DNA of 18,721 nt from Candidatus Thorarchaeota archaeon (GCA_016840245.1 JAEOST010000751.1:1-18721); one strand, 5' to 3'. Counted from the first letter of the stretch, positions 1-7,560 are shown. The notes: a model not told the origin generated them from the sequence alone. Numbers and translations: made by a program.

Positions 1-1032
1 GCACGCAACTTTCTCATTGCTATCAACTTCAACCTGAGCACAACAGATGTCAAGGTTGCAAAGGTCTGTGCTGATGCAGTTCGTGGAACTACTGGAGGTT
101 TTGTCAATGTCCAGGGAATCGGACTTGAACTGCCAGACAAGAATTGTGCCCAAGTCTCTCTCAATTTGACTCATCCAAAGAGAACCAAGATACATCAGGT
201 CCTCGAGGTAGTTCGCAATGAGGCTCGAAGATTTGGAGCCACTGTTATTGAGACTGAGATTGTTGGAATGGTTCCTCTCTTCGCACTCATTGACGCTCTC
301 AAATACTATCTCCAACCAGAGAAACTTGATGAGAGTATGATTCTGGATCTCTACTACTTAGGAGGTGCAGAGGACCCAACAAAGAAGACATTCAGTGAGA
401 TGTCAGTGCTAGAGTTTGGTAACCAGATTCGAAGAGCGAGAGCAACACCCGGTGGTGGCAGTGTAGCTGCCGCAATGGGCTCATATGGGGCTGCACTCGT
501 GTGTATGGTGACAGGACTCTCACTTTCAGGACGTCGCTTTGCTGCCATCAAAGAAGAGATGCTTGAGCATCGTCACGCTTGTGAGAACGATCGTGGAGTC
601 TTAATGGACCTAGTTGAGCGTGACTCAGCTGCATTTGACGAGGTCATGGGATTATTCAAGATGCCTGAAGAGACTGATGCAGAGAAGAAGGCCAAGGCCA
701 AAGCAATTGAAGAAGCGACAATTAAAGCGGCAAACGTACCTCTTGAAACAATGCGTCACTCTTACATGGCAATGACGCATGCAAAGGTTGCAGCTGCAAA
801 GGGCAACTCAAATGCTATTACAGATGCTGGTGTTGCAGCTCATGCCTTAATGGCTGCAATGGACGGTGCAGCTCTCAATGTCCGAATTAATTTAGGAAAT
901 ATCAAAGATAAGAAGTACACAGATAGCATAGCTGCTGAGGTCGAGAAACTTCTGACTGACGGCAGAAAGCTTAAGGAAGAGATTCTTGAGATTGTTGAAG
1001 CAAGAATGAAGGAACTCGCAGAAGGTAACTGA
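1..1032 (+). CDS. ftcD: Formiminotransferase-cyclodeaminase (fused), 5'-truncated
   Basis: The frame is open from base 1, so the gene begins before the window; 343 codons are visible, ending at TGA 1030-1032. The first ~108 visible residues match the C-terminal part of glutamate formimidoyltransferase (ARNFLIAINFNL near the start, then VQGIG and AQVSLN, ending in EIVGMVPLFALIDA). After a short linker, visible residues ~133-343 are a formimidoyl-THF cyclodeaminase domain, with the typical TPGGGSVAAAMGSYGAALV signature around residues 149-167. The fused enzyme moves the formimino group from formiminoglutamate to tetrahydrofolate and then releases ammonia to give 5,10-methenyl-THF, in the cytoplasm, normally in histidine breakdown. 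No other hut gene is visible. A TTG at 166 lies inside the conserved transferase domain and is not the start. The gene converges on the GHMP kinase with only 4 bases between the stops. Family assignment is secure; physiological role in this organism is inferred. Confidence 0.93.
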   Translation, partial: ARNFLIAINFNLSTTDVKVAKVCADAVRGTTGGFVNVQGIGLELPDKNCAQVSLNLTHPKRTKIHQVLEVVRNEARRFGATVIETEIVGMVPLFALIDALKYYLQPEKLDESMILDLYYLGGAEDPTKKTFSEMSVLEFGNQIRRARATPGGGSVAAAMGSYGAALVCMVTGLSLSGRRFAAIKEEMLEHRHACENDRGVLMDLVERDSAAFDEVMGLFKMPEETDAEKKAKAKAIEEATIKAANVPLETMRHSYMAMTHAKVAAAKGNSNAITDAGVAAHALMAAMDGAALNVRINLGNIKDKKYTDSIAAEVEKLLTDGRKLKEEILEIVEARMKELAEGN

Positions 1033-1036
1033 GTTA

Positions 1037-2119
1037 CTACTTGAGAATGGTCCGGCTTGCTCCCGGACCTATCTCAGTCATATATGGTGTTCCTCCTACC
1101 TCTCGGATCGCATCTGCGACCTCTTTTTCACAACCAGGTGCAAGTGCCATCATTGTTCCACCACCACCACTTCCGTTCATCTTGCATCCTATAGCGCCTG
1201 CATTTTTGGCTGCATTGATCATTCTCTCAATTTTAGGTGTTGATCTGTGTAAGCCGTCTCGAAGAATCTCGTGATGCTCATCCAACAAACCTCCAACAAC
1301 TTTGAGATCAACCTTCGACTGATTCAATACAAGAAACGCACGTTGTGTGAGGTCTCGATTTCTCAGAGTTGCCTCTGCTATACTTCTAGACTCACTTGGT
1401 CTAGCTCTACTGAGGCCATAGACATTATTGATAGGAGTAGTTCTCCGGTCAAACTCGATAGACTCTGAGATCATACGATATTCGTTCTCAATGGTTTCTT
1501 TCAGACTCTTGATATCCCCTACACTGTCGGTCTTTGGTTCTTCCGAGTCTCCAATGATAATCCCTGAGAGTGTTGTAGATAGTTGAGTCACCTTGTAGTC
1601 CTTACCCAAGTCTAAATGGATTATACCACCATAACTTGAACCATAATGGTCTTGCATACCCCCACTCTCACCAAATTCAATCACCTCAACCTGATGTGCA
1701 AGACGTGCAACAGACTCAGGATCTGAATAGTGATTAGAGAGTTGCATGACAGTCAAGACTGATGCCACAGCAAGGGCACTCGAACTTGAGAGACCACCCC
1801 CCATTGGAATTGAGCCTCGAACTCTGAGGTCTGCACCCTGCTTGGGTCTAATTCCCTTCCCTTTTAGGACATTGAATGCACTTCGTAGATAGTCTCTTTG
1901 ATGTCGGTATTCCAATTCCTTGTCTATATGGAACTCATCATCCTCTTTCAAATCCAGATAATCGACACTGACAACTGTATCATCTCTTACACGACCCTCA
2001 ATCTCAATTGTCAATGTTATAGCAGATGGAATCACATCTAGTCCAATGTAATCACTATGTTCTCCAAAGAGGCAGATTCTCCCAGGGGCACGGACTTGGA
2101 ATGATTTCATCGTAGTCAT
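1037..2119 (-). CDS. GHMP-family sugar kinase (galactokinase/heptose-kinase-like)
   Basis: The 360-residue protein has all three GHMP motifs. Motif 1 is RAPGRICLFGEHSDYIG at residues 10-26, very like the galactokinase sugar-binding signature. Motif 2 is the ATP-binding loop PMGGGLSSSSA at 105-115. Motif 3 is KMNGSGGGGTMM at 313-324. D157 in GGMQDHYG is the likely catalytic aspartate. GHMP kinases phosphorylate small sugars or isoprenoid precursors with ATP. The GEHSDY signature favours a sugar substrate such as galactose, fucose, a uronic acid or a heptose; a specific sugar cannot be assigned. It starts 21 bases after the lipoate ligase stop on the same strand and is probably co-transcribed with it. 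An in-frame ATG at 2110 (MKSFQV) is an alternative start; neither has a convincing Shine-Dalgarno sequence. No related sugar genes are next to it. Confidence 0.88.
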   Translation of the reverse strand: MTTMKSFQVRAPGRICLFGEHSDYIGLDVIPSAITLTIEIEGRVRDDTVVSVDYLDLKEDDEFHIDKELEYRHQRDYLRSAFNVLKGKGIRPKQGADLRVRGSIPMGGGLSSSSALAVASVLTVMQLSNHYSDPESVARLAHQVEVIEFGESGGMQDHYGSSYGGIIHLDLGKDYKVTQLSTTLSGIIIGDSEEPKTDSVGDIKSLKETIENEYRMISESIEFDRRTTPINNVYGLSRARPSESRSIAEATLRNRDLTQRAFLVLNQSKVDLKVVGGLLDEHHEILRDGLHRSTPKIERMINAAKNAGAIGCKMNGSGGGGTMMALAPGCEKEVADAIREVGGTPYMTEIGPGASRTILK

Positions 2120-2140
2120 CTACTGCTAGATGCTTAGATA

Positions 2141-3238
2141 TCATTTGTCTCCTATAGCCATTTTAATAGCTGTGTCTATGTCCTCTGGTGTTACACCTGG
2201 AGACTCCACTGGAATATCCTTGTATAGCTGCTTTAACCTCTGGAGTATATCATCACCAGTTGTATCTGCTCCAATCAGCCCTTTCTCTACCTTAGTAATG
2301 GCGTCAATTGGTAACATGAAGAAGTCACCGCTAATGACAATCTCATGGAGTTTGTCTTCAACATCCTCTAAGGTTATCCGTATCAGACCACCTTCCGCCT
2401 TGTAGTTTGAAGTGCCTATTGTACTAGAAGCTGATATTCTTACAACGCGAGAGTCCAGACGACCTCCACTCCTCCAATGGAGCCATTCATCGGAGTGATA
2501 CTTTGACGCTAACTCTGACATTCTATCTCTCTCCCATTTTGTCAGTTCACCTAGCTTGAAATCAACATCCATTACTCTACTGAACTGGTCCACAAGGTCC
2601 TTCTTTACTTCTTCACGATCGGGGAGTTCTCCCTTTTCAAGTAGAATTGTGGACATTCTTTGTCTGAGTCCCTGCGCAATCTTATCTCTAAACTTCTCAT
2701 CTGGAACTTTAAGCACTTTCACCATCATGTCGAAGTTGAAGTCAAATATCAGATTACCAGTAAGAATCCTTGCATCACCTACATCTCCTGCACCATTTCC
2801 AGAGACCTTCTTACCAGCAGCTGTCTGGATATCATTCACAGGTTTGAAGTGAGCATCAATTCCTAGATTACGATAGGCTTGTACAGGCGCCTCCAGGAAC
2901 TTTCGATAGTATGCATCAATTGTTTTGGGTGTTGTTGGACTGTCAATCCTGCCAATTAGTTGATAGAACATTTGTCCCTCGTCTAGATAGACGCCACCAC
3001 CACCAATCACACGACGAGTGACGAAGATATCATTATCACGACAGAAGTCAAGATCAATGTCTTTCTTGATTTCTTGAAAGTAGCCAAGACTCACTAACGG
3101 CTTTGCTGGCCAACAGATAATCAGTGTGTTCTCAGATTCTCCCTCAGTGATACCCTGGGCAATCATATCATAAATTGTCTGAGTTTCAAGAGGCGGTATT
3201 GGTCCAAGGTCTAATAACCGCCATGTTTCGAGAGGCAT
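2141..3238 (-). CDS. lplA: Lipoate-protein ligase A family protein with C-terminal accessory domain
   Basis: A 365-residue member of the biotin/lipoate ligase fold. The N-terminal catalytic domain (about 1-225) has the lipoyl-adenylate binding loop RRVIGGGGVYLDEGQ at 75-89, NDI at 135-137 and the lysine motif GKKVSGNG at 142-149. The C-terminal part (about 265-350) resembles the LplA accessory domain: GGLIRITLEDVEDKL, then IVISGDFF near 301-308. Known family members activate lipoate (or octanoate) with ATP and attach it to a lysine of a lipoyl domain, for example glycine-cleavage H protein or 2-oxoacid dehydrogenase E2. The usual histidine of the GGGAVYHD loop is leucine here (VYLD), so substrate could differ. 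The ATG at 3238 sits about 25 bases from a TATA-like box (3259-3268), which supports this start and a leaderless mRNA. First gene of a two-gene operon with the GHMP kinase. Confidence 0.87.
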   Translation of the reverse strand: MPLETWRLLDLGPIPPLETQTIYDMIAQGITEGESENTLIICWPAKPLVSLGYFQEIKKDIDLDFCRDNDIFVTRRVIGGGGVYLDEGQMFYQLIGRIDSPTTPKTIDAYYRKFLEAPVQAYRNLGIDAHFKPVNDIQTAAGKKVSGNGAGDVGDARILTGNLIFDFNFDMMVKVLKVPDEKFRDKIAQGLRQRMSTILLEKGELPDREEVKKDLVDQFSRVMDVDFKLGELTKWERDRMSELASKYHSDEWLHWRSGGRLDSRVVRISASSTIGTSNYKAEGGLIRITLEDVEDKLHEIVISGDFFMLPIDAITKVEKGLIGADTTGDDILQRLKQLYKDIPVESPGVTPEDIDTAIKMAIGDK

Positions 3239-3258
3239 GGTTTCAAATTGAAATTACA

Positions 3259-3268
3259 GATATAATAA
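3259..3268 (-). promoter_or_regulatory. TATA-like box of the lplA operon
   Basis: On the minus strand the bases read TTATTATATC, an AT-rich archaeal TATA-like element. Its centre is about 25 bases before the ATG of lplA at 3238, the spacing expected if transcription starts at or within a few bases of the start codon. No Shine-Dalgarno sequence lies between. Inferred from spacing and composition only. Confidence 0.55.
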
Positions 3269-3319
3269 CCATCCGCTATGGATTTTCATAAATCATCACA
3301 TACTTCTTTGATGCCAATG

Positions 3320-3328
3320 CATAAATTG
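3320..3328 (+). promoter_or_regulatory. TATA-like box of the ABC transporter operon
   Basis: CATAAATTG is centred about 24 bases before the ATG at 3348, as expected for a leaderless archaeal transcript. The TTG at 3336 that opens the longest frame is only about 12 bases from this box and would lie upstream of the transcription start, which argues for the ATG. Together with the box at 3259-3268 it makes this short gap a divergent promoter region. Confidence 0.5.
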
Positions 3329-3347
3329 TCAATTCTTGCGAGTTTTC

Positions 3348-4121
3348 ATGATTGCTTTGATTGAGGTAAAGGAACTCAGGAAGAAGTTTAGTGCATTTAC
3401 AGCCGTTGACAAGCTGAGTTTTCGTGTACAACCTGGAGAGATATACGGACTTCTTGGTCCCAACGGTTCAGGTAAGTCCACGACAATGAAGATGTTGCTA
3501 GGTCTCTTGAGACCCAGTGGTGGGACTGCACGAATATGGGGTTACGACATTCGTAAGGAGGCTGTTGAGGCTAAAAAACTGATGGGGTACGTTCCGGAGG
3601 AACCTGTACTTCCTGAAACCCTTACTGGTTGGGAATTTGTCAACTACATCAGTGATATCTGGAAGGTAGACCGCGGCCCACAAAGAGATGAAGCGATTGA
3701 CGAGATTCTATCTCTACTTGATATTAAGGATGCCAGTGATGACCTAATCGAGACCTATTCCAAAGGAATGGCTCGGAAGATAAGCCTAGTAGCTGCACTG
3801 ATTCATCGTCCTAGGGTTCTGATACTTGATGAGATGCAGGCTGGTATTGACCCTCGAGGTGCTGCGACAATTAAGGAGATACTCAACGGCTTACGAACTC
3901 GTGGTGTTGCTATTCTGATTTCCACTCATGTTCTTGAGATTGCAGAACAGATGTGCGACCGAATTGGCATAATAAACGAGGGTAAGATGATAGCTGAGGG
4001 CACAATGGATCAGTTGCATGTAGAAGCAAAGGGTCTGCGTTCACTGGAAGAGATATTCCTATCACTGACAGGTGGACCAGATATGCAGAAGATCGCTCAA
4101 TATCTAGGTGAGATCAAGTAA
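3348..4121 (+). CDS. ABC transporter ATP-binding protein
   Basis: A 257-residue ABC ATPase of the ABC-2 export type. Walker A is GPNGSGKST (about 37-45). The Q-loop region reads GYVPEEP, with Glu instead of Gln. The signature is a variant, YSKGMARK (about 137-144), in place of LSGGQ. Walker B is RVLILDE (about 156-162), and the switch histidine is in STHVLE (about 193-198). The D-loop AGIDP follows a DEM, where DEP is usual. Variant signatures of this kind are common in ABC-2 ATPases. It energises the permease encoded immediately downstream: its TAA overlaps the permease ATG (TAATG, one base shared), pointing to translational coupling. The start at 3348 is chosen from promoter spacing; the longer frame opens with TTG at 3336. 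The exported substrate is unknown. Confidence 0.93.
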   Translation: MIALIEVKELRKKFSAFTAVDKLSFRVQPGEIYGLLGPNGSGKSTTMKMLLGLLRPSGGTARIWGYDIRKEAVEAKKLMGYVPEEPVLPETLTGWEFVNYISDIWKVDRGPQRDEAIDEILSLLDIKDASDDLIETYSKGMARKISLVAALIHRPRVLILDEMQAGIDPRGAATIKEILNGLRTRGVAILISTHVLEIAEQMCDRIGIINEGKMIAEGTMDQLHVEAKGLRSLEEIFLSLTGGPDMQKIAQYLGEIK

Positions 4122-5836
4122 TGATACACGACCTCTTAGTTCTGTTACGCCTTGACTTACGACAAACATTCAGGGTAACTGGAGCTAGAGGTAAACGGAC
4201 TGAAGGAAAGAGTACTCTCCGACGTCTAGTTCCTGTCATTGGAGTGTGCCTCCTTGCTATCGCTATCATTTTGATTATTCTTTTCTTAGTACCACCTTTC
4301 TGGAGTGAAATCGCAGTCTATGTAACTGACAATCCTGGTTTTGGAGCCACTATTTTCAATGCGATTCTTCTATTCGGATTTGTTGGATCAATTATGATTA
4401 GCTCTGCCACTGTGGGAAATAGTGCGAAGATGGAGTATCTAATGGTCATGCCTCTTCAACTCAGGACAATCTTCATGGAGAAGATGGTAGTTATCATCAT
4501 CTATAGCTCACTTCTGTGGCTCGTTATCGGTGTTCCAATATTCATAGGATTCAGTATTGTTTCCACTGCTACGTTCGCGTTTCTCTCAATACCTGTCTTT
4601 GCTGTCATGTTACTTACACTGACTACACTAGGGGTTTCCTTTGGAGGATTACTTGGACTCGTTTTCTCTCGTCTTCTAGCTAATAGACGCACGCTAAAAC
4701 AAGTGGGATATGCAATTCTTACAGCAAGTACAATACTCATCAGTACACTCTGGTATCTTAGCATATACATGGGTAATGGGGGTACTTCTTTCTTCCTAGA
4801 CTCTATCTTTGCAGTGGCAGAATCACTTGGTTTCTCATCAAGTATAACTCCTGGATATGCAACCAGTGCAGTATCTCTCAATCTTCTTGTTGGAGCGCCA
4901 ATTGCACTTGAGAGTGTCCTTGCTCTGTTAGTATCGATGGTTCTTGCTGGGGTCTTACTCTATACCAATGCTCTAGTTAGTGAGGAGGCTCATTATAGTG
5001 GATGGTTATACATCAAGACCAAGAGAGGTACAAAGGAGTACAAACGAACGGCTCACACAAACTGGGACCCAATCAGGATTCCATGGTTCAAACTCAGTAG
5101 CACAACTAGTGTATCAATGTGGTACAACATAGCTTCAGTTCGACGTGAAGCACGAGTGTTCACTCAGTATCTTCTAGGTCCGCTTCGCTTTGCGATATGG
5201 ATGGTCTTCCCAATGCTTATTGGCGGAGATGAGTTACTCGGATTGACTCCACTCTTCCTAGTTGCACTCCTTATTCCATTCGCGACTTCTTATGGTCTAT
5301 ACTTTGCAGGATATGAACTGGTTTACGAGGGTAAGAATCTGATGAACCTTCAATTGGCAAGTGCAAGTATGGATGACTACATCAAAGGGAAGGTGCTCAG
5401 TGCTGTTCCCTTCTCAATGGCTGCAGGAGTTGTAGTATCTTTTGTTCTCCTATTCCTAGCACCTCCAATCCTATGGTCCTACATCCCATTGTTGATTATC
5501 TCAGCTGGCTTCATAACAATGGCCTCAGGTGCGATTTCAGCCAATGCTGCTGCTATGGGTGGTGACTTCAAAGCTCAAAGAAAGATGTTAAGGCAACGAG
5601 GTGCGTCAGTACAGATGCCAATTAGAGGATGGTCGATTTTGCGTGCTCAACTTCTCCCATATTTGATAGCCTACTCAGGAGTGTTCGCAATGATTGGAAT
5701 TGGGCTCTTCTTGGGAGCGCTTTATGCCTACTTGGGTCTGCCTGTCTTTGCCTTGATTTGCGTCAGTGTCTATGGGAAGTATACGCATCGTGCTGGTGTC
5801 AGGATTTCACAGATAGAGGCATCTGATTATCTCTAG
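4121..5836 (+). CDS. ABC-2 type exporter permease, tandem-duplicated, about 12 TM helices
   Basis: A 571-residue integral membrane protein with about twelve hydrophobic segments, near residues 35-58, 76-97, 122-146, 153-182, 194-217, 262-284, 350-368, 372-397, 427-447, 451-476, 509-532 and 534-552. The two halves look like repeats. KMEYLMVMPLQLRTIFMEKM near 103-122 corresponds to GKNLMNLQLASASMDDYIKGK near 404-424; each follows a hydrophobic pair and precedes another helix. In ABC-2 permeases this LM-x-LP-like segment lies on the cytoplasmic side before a membrane helix. A single chain could thus form the whole membrane channel, paired with two copies of the upstream ATPase. The ATG overlaps the ATPase stop by one base. 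The TAG stop at 5834-5836 overlaps the stop of the convergent gene in a CTAG. No substrate can be inferred. Confidence 0.88.
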   Translation: MIHDLLVLLRLDLRQTFRVTGARGKRTEGKSTLRRLVPVIGVCLLAIAIILIILFLVPPFWSEIAVYVTDNPGFGATIFNAILLFGFVGSIMISSATVGNSAKMEYLMVMPLQLRTIFMEKMVVIIIYSSLLWLVIGVPIFIGFSIVSTATFAFLSIPVFAVMLLTLTTLGVSFGGLLGLVFSRLLANRRTLKQVGYAILTASTILISTLWYLSIYMGNGGTSFFLDSIFAVAESLGFSSSITPGYATSAVSLNLLVGAPIALESVLALLVSMVLAGVLLYTNALVSEEAHYSGWLYIKTKRGTKEYKRTAHTNWDPIRIPWFKLSSTTSVSMWYNIASVRREARVFTQYLLGPLRFAIWMVFPMLIGGDELLGLTPLFLVALLIPFATSYGLYFAGYELVYEGKNLMNLQLASASMDDYIKGKVLSAVPFSMAAGVVVSFVLLFLAPPILWSYIPLLIISAGFITMASGAISANAAAMGGDFKAQRKMLRQRGASVQMPIRGWSILRAQLLPYLIAYSGVFAMIGIGLFLGALYAYLGLPVFALICVSVYGKYTHRAGVRISQIEASDYL

Positions 5837-6546
5837 AGATTTGCCATGACCTTTCCTAGTGGAACAAGGATGTTTGTATCGAAATAAAGTCCAATCATCG
5901 GTGTCTCAATTTCAATAACTCCAAAGTCATCATTAGGGCCGTTCTTAAACTCCAATTCAACTTCACCCGATCGACCGTGCTTTACATCATATTTCAGGTA
6001 GGCTGCAGTCAATTGCGCAAGGTCAAGACCTTCTCCGGTTACACTCGGTATGAGCTTGAAGTTGAGATTGGGTCCGGAATCAATCCACTCTCCCTCATCA
6101 TCTAATGTACAAGTGGCTTTCATCAGTGTTGTTCCGTCGCGAACAGTTGTTCCTGTGAGTGTATCACCCTCCCAGTTCAAATTGATATCCGCTTGTTTTC
6201 GAGGGTATCCCCAGAACTCGCGACCTGAAGCTATAGCAATATCAGTATCTGCATAACAATGTGAAAAATAGACACCAACCTCTTCCTCGTTAGTTTCTGG
6301 ATTATCGAAGAGGCACTGGACGAGTAAGGCAGACTCCATAAAAGTACCTGTTTCCTTACATGGTTGCTCACCCGTCATAATTCCCGCTAGAGGCATCTGT
6401 GATGGACGAAGTGGTTCGGGTAGAAACTTCTCAAGACAGTCCTCAGGAGGATTGAAGAGTGCCAAGAAGATCTTTGCATCTACATAGTGGTAGGGTGGTT
6501 TTGGAAACAACGGGCTTGATACCGGTATAGTGAATCTCTCACTCAT
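5833..6546 (-). CDS. Acetoacetate decarboxylase superfamily protein
   Basis: About 237 residues aligning end to end with acetoacetate decarboxylase. The N-terminus has SSPLFPKPPYHY, matching the SPAFPRGPY region of the clostridial enzyme. MESALL (Glu about 71) matches the catalytic Glu76 region. GREFWGYPRKQA (about 108-119) matches the active-site GRELSAYPKKLG, and LKYDVKHG-like C-terminal sequence follows. The classical enzyme decarboxylates acetoacetate to acetone through a Schiff base on Lys115. At that position this protein has Arg and only the second lysine remains, so decarboxylase activity is doubtful; other superfamily members act as aldolase-dehydratases or cyclases. The ATG at 6546 is preferred; a TTG at 6561 would add five residues. 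It is last on the minus-strand gene run and shares a CTAG with the stop of the ABC permease. Confidence 0.85.
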   Translation of the reverse strand: MSERFTIPVSSPLFPKPPYHYVDAKIFLALFNPPEDCLEKFLPEPLRPSQMPLAGIMTGEQPCKETGTFMESALLVQCLFDNPETNEEEVGVYFSHCYADTDIAIASGREFWGYPRKQADINLNWEGDTLTGTTVRDGTTLMKATCTLDDEGEWIDSGPNLNFKLIPSVTGEGLDLAQLTAAYLKYDVKHGRSGEVELEFKNGPNDDFGVIEIETPMIGLYFDTNILVPLGKVMANL

Positions 6547-6664
6547 TTTGCTCACACGCAAACCGAGGACAAACGCGATTATTGAATCTACCGAGTTAAT
6601 TTTGATTCATAGTCGGACCTTGTGACAACTGAGCATCGTAGGATAGGTTGACCTAAGACGCGAT

Positions 6665-7522
6665 CTACAGATTTGCCTTCTTGAATATCGCAGGCCAAAT
6701 GAGAACTCCAAATATTGTGACAATCAAATATCTTAATGTCCTCATCCAGACAACCTCTGACAGTAGTACTATTGATAATCCCAAGAGCATTCCTATAACA
6801 AGAATGATTCCCACTACAACACGAATCACAGGTCTCCAATTTTGCCTACTAATAGGCTCAATCTCGAAATCGACATACCTTTTCTCAAGAGGTAATGATA
6901 TCGCAAGTCCCATTATCAATCCTCCAAATGCACCAAAATTTTCCAGGGCCGGAACTGTTTCGGGAGGTACTAACAGGGTGGTCACAATTGTAGTTAGGAG
7001 TCCAATAACAAAGAAACACGTGTATACCATGACCTCTTTTTGTTTGGAGATAAATGCAGAGACTTGTGGTTCTATGAAATACAAGATGATGACTATCAGT
7101 ATACCAATGCTCCATCCTAACAGAATGTCCTCCAAGTAATGGACGCCCAGAACAACTCTCGAGAGACCAATAAGGAGTACTAATACAGTAGAGAGGATAA
7201 ACAACCAAACTCTCTTACCTTTTGCAGCAATCCATCCAAAGACTGTTGCTGATGATTGGGAATGGCCGCTTGGAGTGCTATAGTTGGGTGGGTCAGCTCC
7301 AGGATACCAATAAGATGAATCTGGTCTGGGATTCTTGATTGTGACCTTAAGCCAATAATTCAGCATAAATGAAGTAACCAGGACGAGTCCAAAAGTGATG
7401 GACTCTCGTTTTTTGAATCCCCAATACCCAATCAGAATAAGCATAATGTAGAATAACTCTGAACCAAGATCTGTTATCACTCTAAAGAATGGAGTAGCCC
7501 AAGATAATAGATTTTGAACCAA
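6665..7522 (-). CDS. PAP2-family membrane phosphatase
   Basis: A 285-residue multi-pass membrane protein with a complete PAP2 phosphatase signature: K59-x6-R66-P67 (KVTIKNPRP), PSGH at 84-87 and SR-x5-H-x3-D (SRVVLGVHYLED, 121-132). Serine-histidine catalysis with phosphate bound by Lys/Arg is known for this family, which dephosphorylates lipid phosphates such as phosphatidate or polyprenyl diphosphates. The catalytic PAP2 core covers about 1-155. A C-terminal extension (about 165-285) adds roughly four further hydrophobic segments of unknown role. The start is TTG at 7522, with no Shine-Dalgarno sequence but a TATA-like box centred 24 bases upstream, so it is likely a leaderless transcript. 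It lies 38 bases after the AOR stop and may have both read-through and its own promoter. Confidence 0.87.
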   Translation of the reverse strand: MVQNLLSWATPFFRVITDLGSELFYIMLILIGYWGFKKRESITFGLVLVTSFMLNYWLKVTIKNPRPDSSYWYPGADPPNYSTPSGHSQSSATVFGWIAAKGKRVWLFILSTVLVLLIGLSRVVLGVHYLEDILLGWSIGILIVIILYFIEPQVSAFISKQKEVMVYTCFFVIGLLTTIVTTLLVPPETVPALENFGAFGGLIMGLAISLPLEKRYVDFEIEPISRQNWRPVIRVVVGIILVIGMLLGLSIVLLSEVVWMRTLRYLIVTIFGVLIWPAIFKKANL

Positions 7523-7542
7523 TTCAACTAATCCAATATCGA

Positions 7543-7550
7543 ATTGTATA
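7543..7550 (-). promoter_or_regulatory. TATA-like box of the PAP2 gene
   Basis: The minus strand reads TATACAAT, centred about 24 bases before the TTG at 7522. This spacing fits a leaderless TTG start and suggests the phosphatase has its own promoter in the 38-base gap behind the AOR gene. Composition and spacing only. Confidence 0.5.
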
Positions 7551-7560
7551 CTACAACCTC

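Noticed and set aside
166..168. TTG as start of the first gene
   Set aside because: The frame is open to base 1 and the upstream codons encode conserved formiminotransferase sequence, so the gene is truncated by the window, not started here.
3336..3338. TTG start for the ABC ATPase
   Set aside because: It is about 12 bases from the TATA-like box and would be upstream of the expected transcription start; ATG 3348 fits better.
4501..4881. 126-codon minus-strand frame inside the ABC permease
   Set aside because: It is antisense to a clearly coding membrane protein, has no recognisable motif, and looks like a shadow frame.
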